64,000 bases of DNA from Gammaproteobacteria bacterium. GTDB lineage: Bacteria; Pseudomonadota; Gammaproteobacteria; Legionellales; Legionellaceae. The stretch is from NCBI GenBank assembly GCA_030147635.1, contig JASBUZ010000060.1, positions 1-64,000 on the forward strand, read 5' to 3'. The notes beneath the pieces were generated by a model. The model ran no database searches. It was not told the DNA's origin and saw only the letters and a program-made list of their open reading frames with translations. The translations under genes were made by a program, and so were the position numbers. Below are positions 37,227 through 46,391 of this stretch, in pieces. The stretch's first letter is position 1. Every line of letters begins with the position of its first letter.

Positions 37227-37812
37227 AGCTTATTGTCCCACGAAATGGCACCGTCGCCAAGCGAGGAAAGGGAAGCTTTTGCTCGAGTGTTGCAAGGTTT
37301 TCTTGCAGAGCGAGCATGTTCGGCTCGCACAAGTTTGCTATCCAGCCGGCACAAGAAACACCATGTGTTTTTAGGGCATGCGCAGTTAAGAGGCTATGGT
37401 TGATACAACCAAGCTGTACACCGATTACAAAAATGACAGGCTTCTTGGCATGTACGATATAGTTAAGCCAAGTTTGCTTATGGTTGATGGGGCACATCAG
37501 CCCACCTGTTGTTTCAATCAGTAACGTGTTCGAAGAGCGGTGTGTTTCACAAAATGCATCTAACGCCTCAAAAGAAATGGCTTGATTTGCTCGAGCGGCT
37601 GCAATATTGGGGGAAATGGGGGGCTCAAATGAATAAAGAGCCAGTGGTTTATGATAGTGTGGTTGACATTCGGTGAGCCTATCCACATCTTCATTTCCTC
37701 CACTTTGAATGGGTTTTATTGCGATGACTCCCTCGAGTGTTTTAAGTAGCTCACAGGTGACATAGGTTTTGCCGCAGTCTGTATCTGTGCCAATGATAAA
37801 GTAAGTTTGCAT
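37201..37812 (-). CDS. bioD: dethiobiotin synthetase
   Basis: This ATP-dependent carboxylase closes the ureido ring of dethiobiotin. The P-loop is GTDTDCGKT (residues 8-16), followed by the KPIQSG substrate motif and ETTGGLMCPI. At 203 residues it is slightly shorter than E. coli BioD (225). It is the last biotin gene of the minus-strand operon bioB-bioF-bioH-bioD, starting one base before the bioH stop region. Confidence 0.93.
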   Translation of the reverse strand: MQTYFIIGTDTDCGKTYVTCELLKTLEGVIAIKPIQSGGNEDVDRLTECQPHYHKPLALYSFEPPISPNIAAARANQAISFEALDAFCETHRSSNTLLIETTGGLMCPINHKQTWLNYIVHAKKPVIFVIGVQLGCINHSLLTAHALKTHGVSCAGWIANLCEPNMLALQENLATLEQKLPFPRLATVPFRGTISYEERILTD

Positions 37813-37813
37813 A

Positions 37814-38542
37814 TTAAGTGTCTTTGATAAATCGATTTAGGAAATTCACACAGTCGTCTGGGTGACTTAAAAAGGGCGCATGTCCTGCTTTTTTGATGAG
37901 CTCATAATGAAAATAGGGGTATGTGGCTTGCATGCACGTCATAGTCCTTGCCGGCACAATTCGGTCGAGCCGACCAAATAAGTAAGCAGTAGGCAGTTCT
38001 AACTGATGGATGAGCTCTCGAAAGTCCCACGTTTTTAAAATATCCAAACCTGCTTTCAATCCTGCAATATTATTGATTTGTGGTAAGGGAGGCAGGGGCG
38101 TGTGTTTGGGGACTTGTAAGGCAATAAAGTCTCGGTGCGTTTTTTGCGGGTCGAGTTTGAGACTTTCATAAAACGCATGGAGTTGTTCGTCGGTAATGCC
38201 AGGCCAGTTTTTTTGTTCGACAAAATAAGGAGATGAAGACAAGTGAATGATATGTGACACTCTAAGTGGGTACTCTAGTGCGAGTCGGGTTGCAAAAAGC
38301 CCACCCATAGACCAGCCTAGTAATGCTACCTTTTCTGGGAGCTGTGGGAGTAGAGCCTTAGTAAACTCATCCCAACTCATACAAGGTGTTTCTCCAAATC
38401 CAGGTAAATCTACCCGATATACCGTGTAATTTTTAGAGAGTTTTGGCAGTAGCAAAGACCACACTTGTTGGTCAAATCCCCAGCCGTGTAGTAGTAGCAG
38501 AGGAGGGCCGGTGCCGGTTTGTGTTATATGGAGTGGTGACAT
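37814..38542 (-). CDS. bioH: pimeloyl-ACP methyl ester esterase
   Basis: This alpha/beta hydrolase removes the methyl group after BioC/Fab elongation to release pimeloyl-ACP. The oxyanion region is LLLHGWGFDQQVW, the nucleophile serine is in GWSMGG, Asp in LFGRLDRIVPA and His in AGHAPFLSHP. The Met four codons into the open frame (38542) gives 242 residues and fits the family; a GTG start at 38554 is possible. It overlaps bioF by about 19 bases. Confidence 0.92.
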   Translation of the reverse strand: MSPLHITQTGTGPPLLLLHGWGFDQQVWSLLLPKLSKNYTVYRVDLPGFGETPCMSWDEFTKALLPQLPEKVALLGWSMGGLFATRLALEYPLRVSHIIHLSSSPYFVEQKNWPGITDEQLHAFYESLKLDPQKTHRDFIALQVPKHTPLPPLPQINNIAGLKAGLDILKTWDFRELIHQLELPTAYLFGRLDRIVPARTMTCMQATYPYFHYELIKKAGHAPFLSHPDDCVNFLNRFIKDT

Positions 38543-39609
38543 TGGTGTAAGCACTCAAATAAAGTTTGAATTTGATTAAAAGTATGGCTTGCTGTGAGCA
38601 CAATGCGAAGCCCTGTATCAGCGCGTTTTACAGTTGGTTCACGCATTGGCACGCAGTAGATATTTTGTTTTTCGAGTGCTTTCGCATAAGCTTTGGCAAG
38701 TTTGGGTGAGCCGAGCTTGAGTTGCTGAATAGGCGTTTCAGAATCTTGCCAGGTGAGCGATGAGTTTTCGATGTGTGCTCTGAAGCATTGAATATTGGCA
38801 TCAAGTTGACTGCGCGCATCCTTTGCTGCTTGCAACAATTCAAACGCATGTAAAAGCCCAAAGGCAATGGCAGGACTCATGGCTGTTGAATAAATCAAAG
38901 GGCGTGCTGTTTGTATCAGGGCTTCTATCCAGCATTTGTTTCCTGCAACGATTGCACCGGTTGCTCCCATCGCTTTGCCAAAGGGCAACATGCGAAGTGG
39001 CACTTCATGTTGTGTCAGTTGATGTGCTGCAACACTGCCCAAGCCTTTAGGCCCCAAGATGCCAAACGCATGCGCCTCATCGACAATGAGGGGGCAGTGC
39101 TTCGCAAGTGCTACCAGATCTGGTTTTTTGCCACGCATACTGAAAATGCTTTCTGTGATAAGCACAGCATCTTGCGGGATATGTTTAGGCGCATTAATAA
39201 AGCGTGTATAGCTACCACCACTCAAACGAAGCCCATCATAAATAGAGGCATGTACTTGTTTGTCAATCAGTGCGTGTATTTCAAGCTTTGCTAAGAGCAT
39301 CATGAGGCTTAAATTAGCAGCATAGCCTGATGGAAAAAGTAACGCTGTATCGACACCCAGAGCACTCGCAAAAGCACTCTCCAGTGCTTGATGCGGTGCA
39401 TGATAACCAGAGACTAGAGCGGAGCCTGTGCTGCCGACAGGATAACGCTCAAATCCAGCTTGGTACGCTTTTTTGAGTACTGTACTTTCACTGAGCCCAA
39501 GATAGTCATTGCTACTGAAGCTGAGTGCATTTTGGGGCACAGGTTTTAGCATACGCTTTAAGTGCTGTGCCTCAAGTGCTTCTGTGTAAGCCTTAAGCTT
39601 GTTCGGCAT
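38524..39609 (-). CDS. bioF: 8-amino-7-oxononanoate synthase
   Basis: This PLP enzyme condenses pimeloyl-ACP with alanine. Features are SFSSNDYLGLSE near the start, GSTGSALVSGYHAPHQALE, the PLP-contacting IVDEAHAFGILG, and the Schiff-base lysine in LPFGKAMGATGA. The open frame runs upstream into bioB, but the Met at 39609 (MPNKLKAYTEAL) gives 361 residues and overlaps the bioB end by 17 bases. It is somewhat shorter than E. coli BioF (384). Confidence 0.93.
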   Translation of the reverse strand: MPNKLKAYTEALEAQHLKRMLKPVPQNALSFSSNDYLGLSESTVLKKAYQAGFERYPVGSTGSALVSGYHAPHQALESAFASALGVDTALLFPSGYAANLSLMMLLAKLEIHALIDKQVHASIYDGLRLSGGSYTRFINAPKHIPQDAVLITESIFSMRGKKPDLVALAKHCPLIVDEAHAFGILGPKGLGSVAAHQLTQHEVPLRMLPFGKAMGATGAIVAGNKCWIEALIQTARPLIYSTAMSPAIAFGLLHAFELLQAAKDARSQLDANIQCFRAHIENSSLTWQDSETPIQQLKLGSPKLAKAYAKALEKQNIYCVPMREPTVKRADTGLRIVLTASHTFNQIQTLFECLHQCHHSI

Positions 39610-40522
39610 AAAGCCCCAGCTTTTCAAATAAAATATGATCTGTATTTTGCCGAGGGTTAGGGGTTGTGAGAAGTTGGTCGCCCACAAAAATAGAATTTGC
39701 GCCGGCAAAGAAGGCGAGTGCTTGCTGCTCATCTGACATACTGGTGCGTCCTGCACTGAGACGGATTTTGCTTTTGGGCATGGTGATACGAGTAGTTGCA
39801 ATAGTTCTTATGAGCTCAATACCCTCAACTTCTGGAGAGTCTGAAAGTGGTGCGCCTTTAATCGGCATGAGCTTATTGATAGGCACACTTTCTGGTGGGG
39901 GCGTTAAATTGGCAAGCGCATGAACAAACTCAATGCGGTCTTCTCGGGTTTCGCCAAGCCCCAAAATACCGCCAGAGCAGACTTGAATGCCTGCTTCTCG
40001 CACTTTTTCAAGTGTGTCGATACGATCGGCAAAGGTTCTGGTGGTTGCGACTTTGTCATAATAGCTTGGTGAGGTATCAATATTGTGGTTATAAAAATCG
40101 AGCCCTGCAGTTTTGAGCTCTTCAGCTTGTTCTTTGGATAACATGCCAAGCGTCATGCAAGTTTCAAGACCAAGCGCTTTCACTTCTTGAATGATTTCTG
40201 TCATTTGCTGCATGGCTTTTTTAGGGGGGGAGCGCCAAGCAGCTCCCATACAAAAGCGAGTTGCACCTTCAGCTTTGGCTTTTTTAGCTGCTGTTAAAAT
40301 ATCAGAGGTGCACATCAGCTTTTCTTTTTCGAGATCAGTTTTATTATGTCCGCTTTGGCTACAGTAGCCGCAATCTTCAGGGCAGGCGCCGGTTTTAATG
40401 CTTAAAAGCTTTGCCATTTGTACAGTGTTTCTAGGGTGGTTTTCTCGATGGATTGTGTGTGCTTCATAGATCAAATCAAGGAAAGGTTTGTTATAGATAT
40501 CGCTAACAAATTGTAAGTCCAT
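39593..40522 (-). CDS. bioB: biotin synthase
   Basis: This radical-SAM enzyme inserts sulfur into dethiobiotin. The iron-sulfur cysteines are Cys47, Cys51 and Cys54 in GACPEDCGYC. NHNIDTSPSYY, GGILGLGE and KIRLSAGR (with the [2Fe-2S] Arg) are family markers. Length is 309 residues (E. coli 346). It is first in the bioBFHD operon and diverges from bioA; the shared 80-base gap holds a BirA-like operator. Confidence 0.96.
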   Translation of the reverse strand: MDLQFVSDIYNKPFLDLIYEAHTIHRENHPRNTVQMAKLLSIKTGACPEDCGYCSQSGHNKTDLEKEKLMCTSDILTAAKKAKAEGATRFCMGAAWRSPPKKAMQQMTEIIQEVKALGLETCMTLGMLSKEQAEELKTAGLDFYNHNIDTSPSYYDKVATTRTFADRIDTLEKVREAGIQVCSGGILGLGETREDRIEFVHALANLTPPPESVPINKLMPIKGAPLSDSPEVEGIELIRTIATTRITMPKSKIRLSAGRTSMSDEQQALAFFAGANSIFVGDQLLTTPNPRQNTDHILFEKLGLYAEQA

Positions 40523-40581
40523 ATGCTACTTCCAAATGATATTTTCATAAGATGTGCTTCATGATAAGGTGTCCGAATTCA

Positions 40582-40613
40582 TTGTCAACCCAAAAAATAA
40601 TAATGGTTAACGC
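40582..40613. promoter_or_regulatory. BirA-like biotin operator between bioB and bioA
   Basis: TTGTCAACC (40582-40590) and GGTTAACGC (40605-40613), separated by 14 bases, form an imperfect inverted repeat like the known BirA operator (TTGTAAACC, 14-16 bases, GGTTTACAA): 8 of 9 bases match on the left and 6 of 9 on the right. It sits in the divergent bioB/bioA gap, the classical place, and its right half overlaps the bioA start codon. A BirA with a DNA-binding domain would have to exist elsewhere in the genome. Confidence 0.65.
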
Positions 40614-41910
40614 AGAAGATTTGCTCGACCGTGATGCGAAGCATATTTGGGCGCCATGCACCCCTTTGAGACCCGAGGTTGAAATTCCTCGCTTAATCGT
40701 TGAGCGGGCGGAAGGGAGTTATTTATACACTAGCCAGGGGCCTGTGATTGACGCAATCTCAAGCTGGTGGTGTAAGGCACTTGGGCATCATCCAAAACCC
40801 GTAATTGAAGCCATTCGAGACCAACTGTCTCAGTTTGAGCATGTTATCGGCGCCAATACTACGTATCCAGCTCAAGTTGAGTTGGCAGAGAGATTGAGTG
40901 AGCTGACCCAAAAGCAGCATCTCTTTTTTGCCAGCGATGGCTCATGTGCTATCGAGATTGCCTTGAAGCTTGCAATTCATGCGATGCAACTGCGAGGTAT
41001 GCCTGAGCGCCGGGAGTTTGTGACACTTTCAAACAGCTATCACGGGGAAACCTTAGCAACACTGGCTGTGAGTGATGTCGGTATTTATAAAAAGCCTTTT
41101 GAAAAAATGGGGGTGATTTCCCATGTGTTGCAGCAAGTGCCTTATGTGCTGGGGAAGGAAGACCCACTGTGGCGTGATTGTAGCGGGGCTTGGCCTGGCA
41201 TTGAGGCGCAGCTGAATGCCTTAAAAATCCAGGTGTGCGGAATTATTATCGAGCCTATTTTGCAAGGTGCTGGGGGGATGCGTATTTACAGTGCTGATTT
41301 TTTGAAGCGCTTAAGTGACTGGGCCATGGCAAATGATTGTTATCTGATTGCCGATGAAATTATGACAGGCTTTGGGAGAACAGGCTGCACGCTTGCCTCA
41401 GAACATGCCGAAATCAATCCAGATTTAATTTGTCTCTCGAAAACATTGACTGCGGGTACTATGCCACTCAGTTGTACATTGATTGACTCGGCCATCTATG
41501 ATGTGTTTGAACGTAATCCTGACAGCCCTTTCTTACACTCTCACACTTACTCAGGCCATGCACTTGGCGTTGCGGCAGCGCTTGCAACGCTAGACAGCAT
41601 GAAAGCCTTGGATTTGAATCACAAAGCAGAGATATTAGGCGCGCACATGAAAACCTGTTTTGAACAAGTGGCGTCCGTTACAGGGTGCATTGAGAATGTC
41701 AGAGCAATTGGTGGCTTGGTGGCTGGTGAGCTGATAGGGCCTGAAGGTAAACTGATGGGGCGCGCCTTATCCAAAGCTGTACTCGAGCGCGGTGCGCTCC
41801 TCAGGCCTCTAGGGAATACTTTATATTGGTTTCCACCGCTGACGACAGACTTGCATGTGATTGATGAATTAGCAGAAATGACAGAGCGTGGTATCCGTTC
41901 TGTCTTTTAG
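40603..41910 (+). CDS. bioA: adenosylmethionine-8-amino-7-oxononanoate aminotransferase
   Basis: This PLP aminotransferase uses SAM as amino donor to make 7,8-diaminononanoate. Matches to BioA include HIWAPCTPL at the start, SSWWCKALGHHP, NSYHGETL, IIEPILQGAGGMR, the PLP Asp in IADEIMTGFGRTG and the Schiff-base Lys in LSKTLTAGTMPLS. The open frame reaches 40552, but 40603 aligns with E. coli BioA and gives 435 residues. No Shine-Dalgarno is visible before 40603, which lies within the BirA-like operator. Confidence 0.95.
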   Translation: MVNAEDLLDRDAKHIWAPCTPLRPEVEIPRLIVERAEGSYLYTSQGPVIDAISSWWCKALGHHPKPVIEAIRDQLSQFEHVIGANTTYPAQVELAERLSELTQKQHLFFASDGSCAIEIALKLAIHAMQLRGMPERREFVTLSNSYHGETLATLAVSDVGIYKKPFEKMGVISHVLQQVPYVLGKEDPLWRDCSGAWPGIEAQLNALKIQVCGIIIEPILQGAGGMRIYSADFLKRLSDWAMANDCYLIADEIMTGFGRTGCTLASEHAEINPDLICLSKTLTAGTMPLSCTLIDSAIYDVFERNPDSPFLHSHTYSGHALGVAAALATLDSMKALDLNHKAEILGAHMKTCFEQVASVTGCIENVRAIGGLVAGELIGPEGKLMGRALSKAVLERGALLRPLGNTLYWFPPLTTDLHVIDELAEMTERGIRSVF

Positions 41911-41921
41911 AGCTAAAAATA

Positions 41922-41930
41922 TGCTAAAAT
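41922..41930 (+). promoter_or_regulatory. extended -10 promoter element
   Basis: TGCTAAAAT fits an extended -10 (TGn plus a TATAAT-like hexamer) about 60 bases before the next start codon and just after the bioA stop. No good -35 lies 17 bases upstream. It may start a separate transcript for the unknown ORF that follows. Confidence 0.4.
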
Positions 41931-41991
41931 TTTCGGCTTTATTGGGTAGGTCGGTGCGTAAGGTGAGTTACAAAGTGGGGATGGGATAACG

Positions 41992-42528
41992 ATGTCAGGC
42001 TTAACTGATACTATGGAGCTTGTGCTCCAAAGAAAATGCCTTGCACATTTAAGGCAGCAAATGTCTATCAGAAAACTAGAATATTTGCCTGCAGACAAAC
42101 TTAATACACTCTTTCAAAGTGCACTTAGCCAGTCGTCATGCCGTAGGCTTATTGAGAAAAATGCCAAGTTTTTTGACGCTGCACCTAGTATGGATGCCGA
42201 ACGAGGCAGGCGATTTATTGAAAGGTATTACGGCATGATATGGGTTATTATACCAAAACTTCGAATTGTTTTTTCTGCTGCGATAGATGCGTTTCTATGT
42301 AGAGAGCCAATAACGCCGTATACTTTAACAGATGAGGAAATTAATTCTGCTCATGAAAAATTTCTGCAACAGTTTGTTCGGACTAAAATGGCAGGAATAT
42401 CTGATTTTTGGGATGGAGTACGTGCAAATACTGTAGACCTGAGTGGCAGAAATTCTTCTATAGGTGTGAAGAGAGACAGTGAAGATGCTGAGCTTGAGGA
42501 AAAGCTAAAACGGATTGAATTGAATTGA
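41992..42528 (+). CDS. unknown protein, possible effector
   Basis: This 178-residue, predominantly helical, soluble protein has no recognised family, signal peptide or membrane segment. The C-terminus is charged, with a glutamate-rich stretch (SEDAELEEKLKRIELN) that resembles the E-block signal of Dot/Icm-secreted effectors. The start ATG at 41992 is preceded by GGGATGGGA. It lies between bioA and the fmdB-type gene, with no functional link visible. That it is expressed is supported only by the open frame and an upstream promoter-like element. Confidence 0.5.
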   Translation: MSGLTDTMELVLQRKCLAHLRQQMSIRKLEYLPADKLNTLFQSALSQSSCRRLIEKNAKFFDAAPSMDAERGRRFIERYYGMIWVIIPKLRIVFSAAIDAFLCREPITPYTLTDEEINSAHEKFLQQFVRTKMAGISDFWDGVRANTVDLSGRNSSIGVKRDSEDAELEEKLKRIELN

Positions 42529-42589
42529 TGAAAAGCTTGGTTTTATGCTATAAATGGGCGCAAAATAATAGTAACTGTGTGGGTTTATA

Positions 42590-42838
42590 ATGCCAATTTA
42601 TGAATACTTTTGTCATGCGTGCCATCATGCGTTTGATGCACGTCAGAAAATAACCGATGAGCCAATTAAGACTTGCCCCAAATGTGGCAAGGATGAGGCT
42701 GAAAAGCAGGTTTCAGCAGCGGGTTTCCAACTGAAGGGTACTGGGTGGTACGTGACTGACTTCAGAGATAAGTCAAAAAAAACCACAGAAGAAACTAGCA
42801 GTAAAAAAGAGACGAAATCGTCAGGGAGTGCTGATTGA
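42590..42838 (+). CDS. FmdB-family zinc-ribbon protein
   Basis: This 82-residue protein has the FmdB-type N-terminal zinc ribbon: MPIYEYFCHACHHAF and KTCPKCGKDE, four cysteines in two CxxC pairs, then SAAGFQLKGTGWYVTDF. The tail is Lys/Ser/Thr-rich and disordered. The family has been called a putative regulator, but its function is not established. It overlaps the DUF502 gene by four bases, a pairing widely seen upstream of aspS. Confidence 0.9.
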   Translation: MPIYEYFCHACHHAFDARQKITDEPIKTCPKCGKDEAEKQVSAAGFQLKGTGWYVTDFRDKSKKTTEETSSKKETKSSGSAD

Positions 42839-43446
42839 AAAAAAAGTCAATGCGTAGCTATTTATTTGCAGGGCTTGTGGTGTGGCTGCCTATTATTGTT
42901 ACCTTCATTGTGTTGCGCTTTATTGTCGAGTTACTTGATCAGTCGATTGCGCTTTTGCCACATGCCTATCAGCCAGAGCAGTTATTTGGCTTCCAGTTTC
43001 CGGGCTTTGGGGTTATTTTCTCACTGCTGCTTTTAGTTGTAACCGGTATTGTTGCAACTAACATTTTAGGACAGCGTTTGATGCGCTGGAGCGAAGCCAT
43101 TTTAGATAGAATTCCTCTTGTGCGCTCCATTTATAGTGCAACCAAACAAGTGATGGAGACTGTGTTTTCAAGCAACAGTGAGGCCTTTCGTAAAGTGTTG
43201 CTGGTTGAATATCCGCGTAAAGGACTTTGGACCATTGCTTTTCAAACAGGGGTTGCAAATCCAGAGGTGAGTGGGCATACAGGACAAGAAATGCTTTCTA
43301 TTTTTGTGCCCACCACACCAAATCCAACTTCCGGATTTTTGATGATGATTGAGAAATCTTCGGTAGTTGAGCTTTCCATGAGTATCGATGATGCGTTAAA
43401 GTTAATTATCTCACTAGGGGTGATGCAGAATAAAAAAACCACCTAA
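42835..43446 (+). CDS. DUF502 inner-membrane protein
   Basis: This 203-residue membrane protein has two N-terminal helices (about residues 8-30 and 54-75) and the DUF502 core IPLVRSIYSATKQVMETVF, VLLVEYPRKGLWTIAFQTG and VFVPTTPNPTSGFLMM-like segment. The function is unknown for the family. It follows the zinc-ribbon gene with a four-base overlap, starting with TTG-adjacent sequence (start codon TTG at 42835). aspS, the usual next gene, is absent; an MscS-type channel follows after 11 bases. Confidence 0.88.
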   Translation: MKKKSMRSYLFAGLVVWLPIIVTFIVLRFIVELLDQSIALLPHAYQPEQLFGFQFPGFGVIFSLLLLVVTGIVATNILGQRLMRWSEAILDRIPLVRSIYSATKQVMETVFSSNSEAFRKVLLVEYPRKGLWTIAFQTGVANPEVSGHTGQEMLSIFVPTTPNPTSGFLMMIEKSSVVELSMSIDDALKLIISLGVMQNKKTT

Positions 43447-43457
43447 TAGGTTTAAAT

Positions 43458-46391
43458 ATGAGCAAAAAATACTCGTTTTTTTTGTTTGTGAAGTTGTTTT
43501 TGCTGGGCGTTTTTTTGCTGTGCAGCACGTCGGTTTTTGCCTTGCAAGATGGTACTTCAACTTCAGGAAAGCTTATAGAATATCTCGCAGCAGAGAAGGC
43601 AAACCTGACCGTTGCCAATAGTGATATCCAGTCTTTTTCAGCCCCTATCACATCAGAAACGTTTGCAGAGCAAAAAGAGCGAGTGACAACCCAGAAAAAC
43701 TTAATCGCTGCGAAAATTGAAACCTTAAATGCTTTTTTATTGAACCAAAGAAAGAAGCAACGAGAGTTAAAGGCTTGTCTAAAAGAGTTTAAACAATCTT
43801 CTTCAACGCCAGCAGAGGCAATGGTTCTCAAAGAGTCAGTCAATCAAGTGCTGGCACTCCTGAAAGTCAATGCAAAAGCCATTGAATTGATTTCAGATAA
43901 TTTGACACTGGCGTATCAATATCAAAAAAATTTATATCACCGTGAGCGCCAATTGGTTTTATGGGAAGCTGCTGCAGAAAAGCAGAAAGTGACCGAGTTG
44001 AAGCAAGCAGCGATTGCAATGCTTGAGAAAAAGCGAGCAGCTTTGTATGAGAAAAACCTTGAGATAGAGCAACATAAAAAATCAAATTTACGCCCAGAAG
44101 CGAAAGGCAGGGGAGAAGAAGGTATTCTCTTTTTAAACAATCAAAGTGCTTTATTAATTGATCATCAAATTGCATTGGTTCGCCTAGAAATGAATTTGGC
44201 AGAAGCAGACTTTATGTTTTTACAGCAGGTGAAAGATGCAAAAACCACTGAGTCTTTTTTAGAAGTTTACACACAAGCAGAAGTTGAGCTACAGGCACTT
44301 CGGGAGGAGCTTGTCAAAATGGAAGCACTTCTAAACACCCAATCAGGTATTTTATCCAGCCAAGCTGAGCAGGCAGAGATGCAAGCCCTTGAGGGGCGTA
44401 TGTCGACGTTTAATCACTACCTGGACCAAGTGAGTACCTCGGTGCAAAAAGTTTTAGAAGAAAAACAAGCGATGTTAAAAAAACAGCGTGCTTCACGTCA
44501 GCGTTTTGAAGACTATAAGCAGGTGAGTTTTTCAGGAGTCATGCGCCAATTGGCTCAAGTACCCATTTTGTTTTACCAGTATCTGCGCACCTTATTTGTG
44601 AAAATGTTCGACCATTATATGTGGGGAGATATATGGTCTCATTTATTTTTCTGGGGGGTTTTATTTACCCTGCTAGTGTTTTTTGTCGTGATGCGAGGGC
44701 TCTTGCACTCGGTTACGAAAGATAAAGAACGCTCTCGTTTTTCTGGGCATTTGTATGATGGTGCGTTGTTACTCTTGTATCGTAGCTTGCCGCAGCTTTT
44801 ATTCGTTTCCTTGGTTGTAACGAGCTTTTTGCTCAACCAAGTGATGTTGATGCAGTTTAAATTATTATTTCACTTGTTTGTCATTTGGCTGGTGTATCGG
44901 CAGCTCAAAGGAGTTGCAAGGCTCGTATTACTTGAGCGTATGCGAGATATCTCAGGGCATGAAATGATTTTGTACCATCGCTTGAACTGGCTTTTTTTGG
45001 TTGGTTCATGGGCGATAGCGCTGATGATTTTGGGCCAAGAGTTATCGCTTTCTTCTTTACTGCAAGACATATTTAACCGTTTGTTTATGGTATTTTTATT
45101 TGCTGTTGCCTGGGTGCTTTGGAAAAGTAGAGAAGGTTTTCCAGAGCTATTTCACCCATGGCTCAGTTCAAACAAACGTCCATTTCAACATTTACTTTCA
45201 GTGCTTGCGATTGTTATTCCCTTGCTCTTATGGGTAACTGCAGCGATTGGTGTCTTAGGTTACATCCACTTTGCTTGGATTTTGGCGCGTTATTTAGCTT
45301 ATTTTTTGATGGTGGTCATTGCCTATGTTCTGTTACGTGAATTACTGAAAGATTTACTGGATTTTCTGTCTGAAAGAATGGTTTCTAAACTACACAATGG
45401 TTGGCTTTGGGTTGAAGCCATTTTGAAACCCTTGGAAAAATGGTTGCATTTCGGACTATTTTTTTTAGGGGTTTTGGTAATTTTTAGAGGATTTAGAAAA
45501 AACTGGGAGCCAGGATTACTTCCAGGCGTTAAAACAGTCGGGACTTATCCCATTGTGAGTGGCTCAGGAGTTCAGATTACTTTGTTTAGCACAGCACTTT
45601 CAGTCATTGTGCTTATGATTTTGATTTGGCTTGCTAAGTGGACCCGTGAGTTTTGTTATCGCTGGTTGTATCGTGGTGTGGTGGATGCAGCCATTCGAAA
45701 TAGTATTTCTATTTTTACGCAATACACAGTGATTTTACTCGGTTCTATTATCTTCTTGAGAGTGCTTGGCGTCGATTTAACGGGTATGGGGATGGTGCTT
45801 GGTGGGCTCGCTGTTGGTATGGGTTTTGGACTCCGTGACTTTGCGAGCAATATCATTGGCGGACTGATGCTCTTAATTGAGCGTCCTGTTCGAGAAGGTG
45901 ATTTAATTACCCTTGGCGAATATGAGGGGCGGGTCGAGCACATTGGTATTCGGTCAATGCGTGTTTCTTCTTGGGATCATATGGATGTTTTAATTCCTAA
46001 TGCAGAAACGTTTAATAAACCAGTTACGAACTGGACGCACCAAGATGGGGTCGTGAGAACGGTTTTACCAATTAAAGTGAACCGAGCTGACGACCCAAAC
46101 CTGGTTAGACAGCTCATTTTTGATGTGCTGGACATTATTCCCAAAGTCTTAAAAGAGCCACCTTTCCAAGTCTTTTTAAAAAAAATTGACGAGGCACTGG
46201 TTGAGTTTGAGGTTCGCTACTTTGTTAATGTGCAATTTAGCACGCGAATTGCTGTACAGTCAGAAGTACTACTTGCTATCATGGCGCAGTTTAAAGCGGC
46301 AGGAATTCAGGCTCCGATTCCTCCGTTCAGAATTGAAATGGAAGAAAACGCTCGGGCAAAAGATGAACCAGAGACTTCCCCCGAAAAGTGA
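43458..46391 (+). CDS. large MscS-family mechanosensitive channel
   Basis: This 977-residue inner-membrane protein has a signal peptide (cut near SVFA, residue 31), a long periplasmic coiled-coil domain (about 32-355), many membrane helices (about 390-780) and a C-terminal MscS core. The pore helix GMVLGGLAVGMGFGLRDFAS and the cytoplasmic beta-domain entry LIERPVREGDLITLGEYEG are typical. The architecture is that of MscK/YbiO-type channels that release solutes under hypo-osmotic stress. Its last 29 bases overlap mutH. Confidence 0.9.
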   Translation: MSKKYSFFLFVKLFLLGVFLLCSTSVFALQDGTSTSGKLIEYLAAEKANLTVANSDIQSFSAPITSETFAEQKERVTTQKNLIAAKIETLNAFLLNQRKKQRELKACLKEFKQSSSTPAEAMVLKESVNQVLALLKVNAKAIELISDNLTLAYQYQKNLYHRERQLVLWEAAAEKQKVTELKQAAIAMLEKKRAALYEKNLEIEQHKKSNLRPEAKGRGEEGILFLNNQSALLIDHQIALVRLEMNLAEADFMFLQQVKDAKTTESFLEVYTQAEVELQALREELVKMEALLNTQSGILSSQAEQAEMQALEGRMSTFNHYLDQVSTSVQKVLEEKQAMLKKQRASRQRFEDYKQVSFSGVMRQLAQVPILFYQYLRTLFVKMFDHYMWGDIWSHLFFWGVLFTLLVFFVVMRGLLHSVTKDKERSRFSGHLYDGALLLLYRSLPQLLFVSLVVTSFLLNQVMLMQFKLLFHLFVIWLVYRQLKGVARLVLLERMRDISGHEMILYHRLNWLFLVGSWAIALMILGQELSLSSLLQDIFNRLFMVFLFAVAWVLWKSREGFPELFHPWLSSNKRPFQHLLSVLAIVIPLLLWVTAAIGVLGYIHFAWILARYLAYFLMVVIAYVLLRELLKDLLDFLSERMVSKLHNGWLWVEAILKPLEKWLHFGLFFLGVLVIFRGFRKNWEPGLLPGVKTVGTYPIVSGSGVQITLFSTALSVIVLMILIWLAKWTREFCYRWLYRGVVDAAIRNSISIFTQYTVILLGSIIFLRVLGVDLTGMGMVLGGLAVGMGFGLRDFASNIIGGLMLLIERPVREGDLITLGEYEGRVEHIGIRSMRVSSWDHMDVLIPNAETFNKPVTNWTHQDGVVRTVLPIKVNRADDPNLVRQLIFDVLDIIPKVLKEPPFQVFLKKIDEALVEFEVRYFVNVQFSTRIAVQSEVLLAIMAQFKAAGIQAPIPPFRIEMEENARAKDEPETSPEK

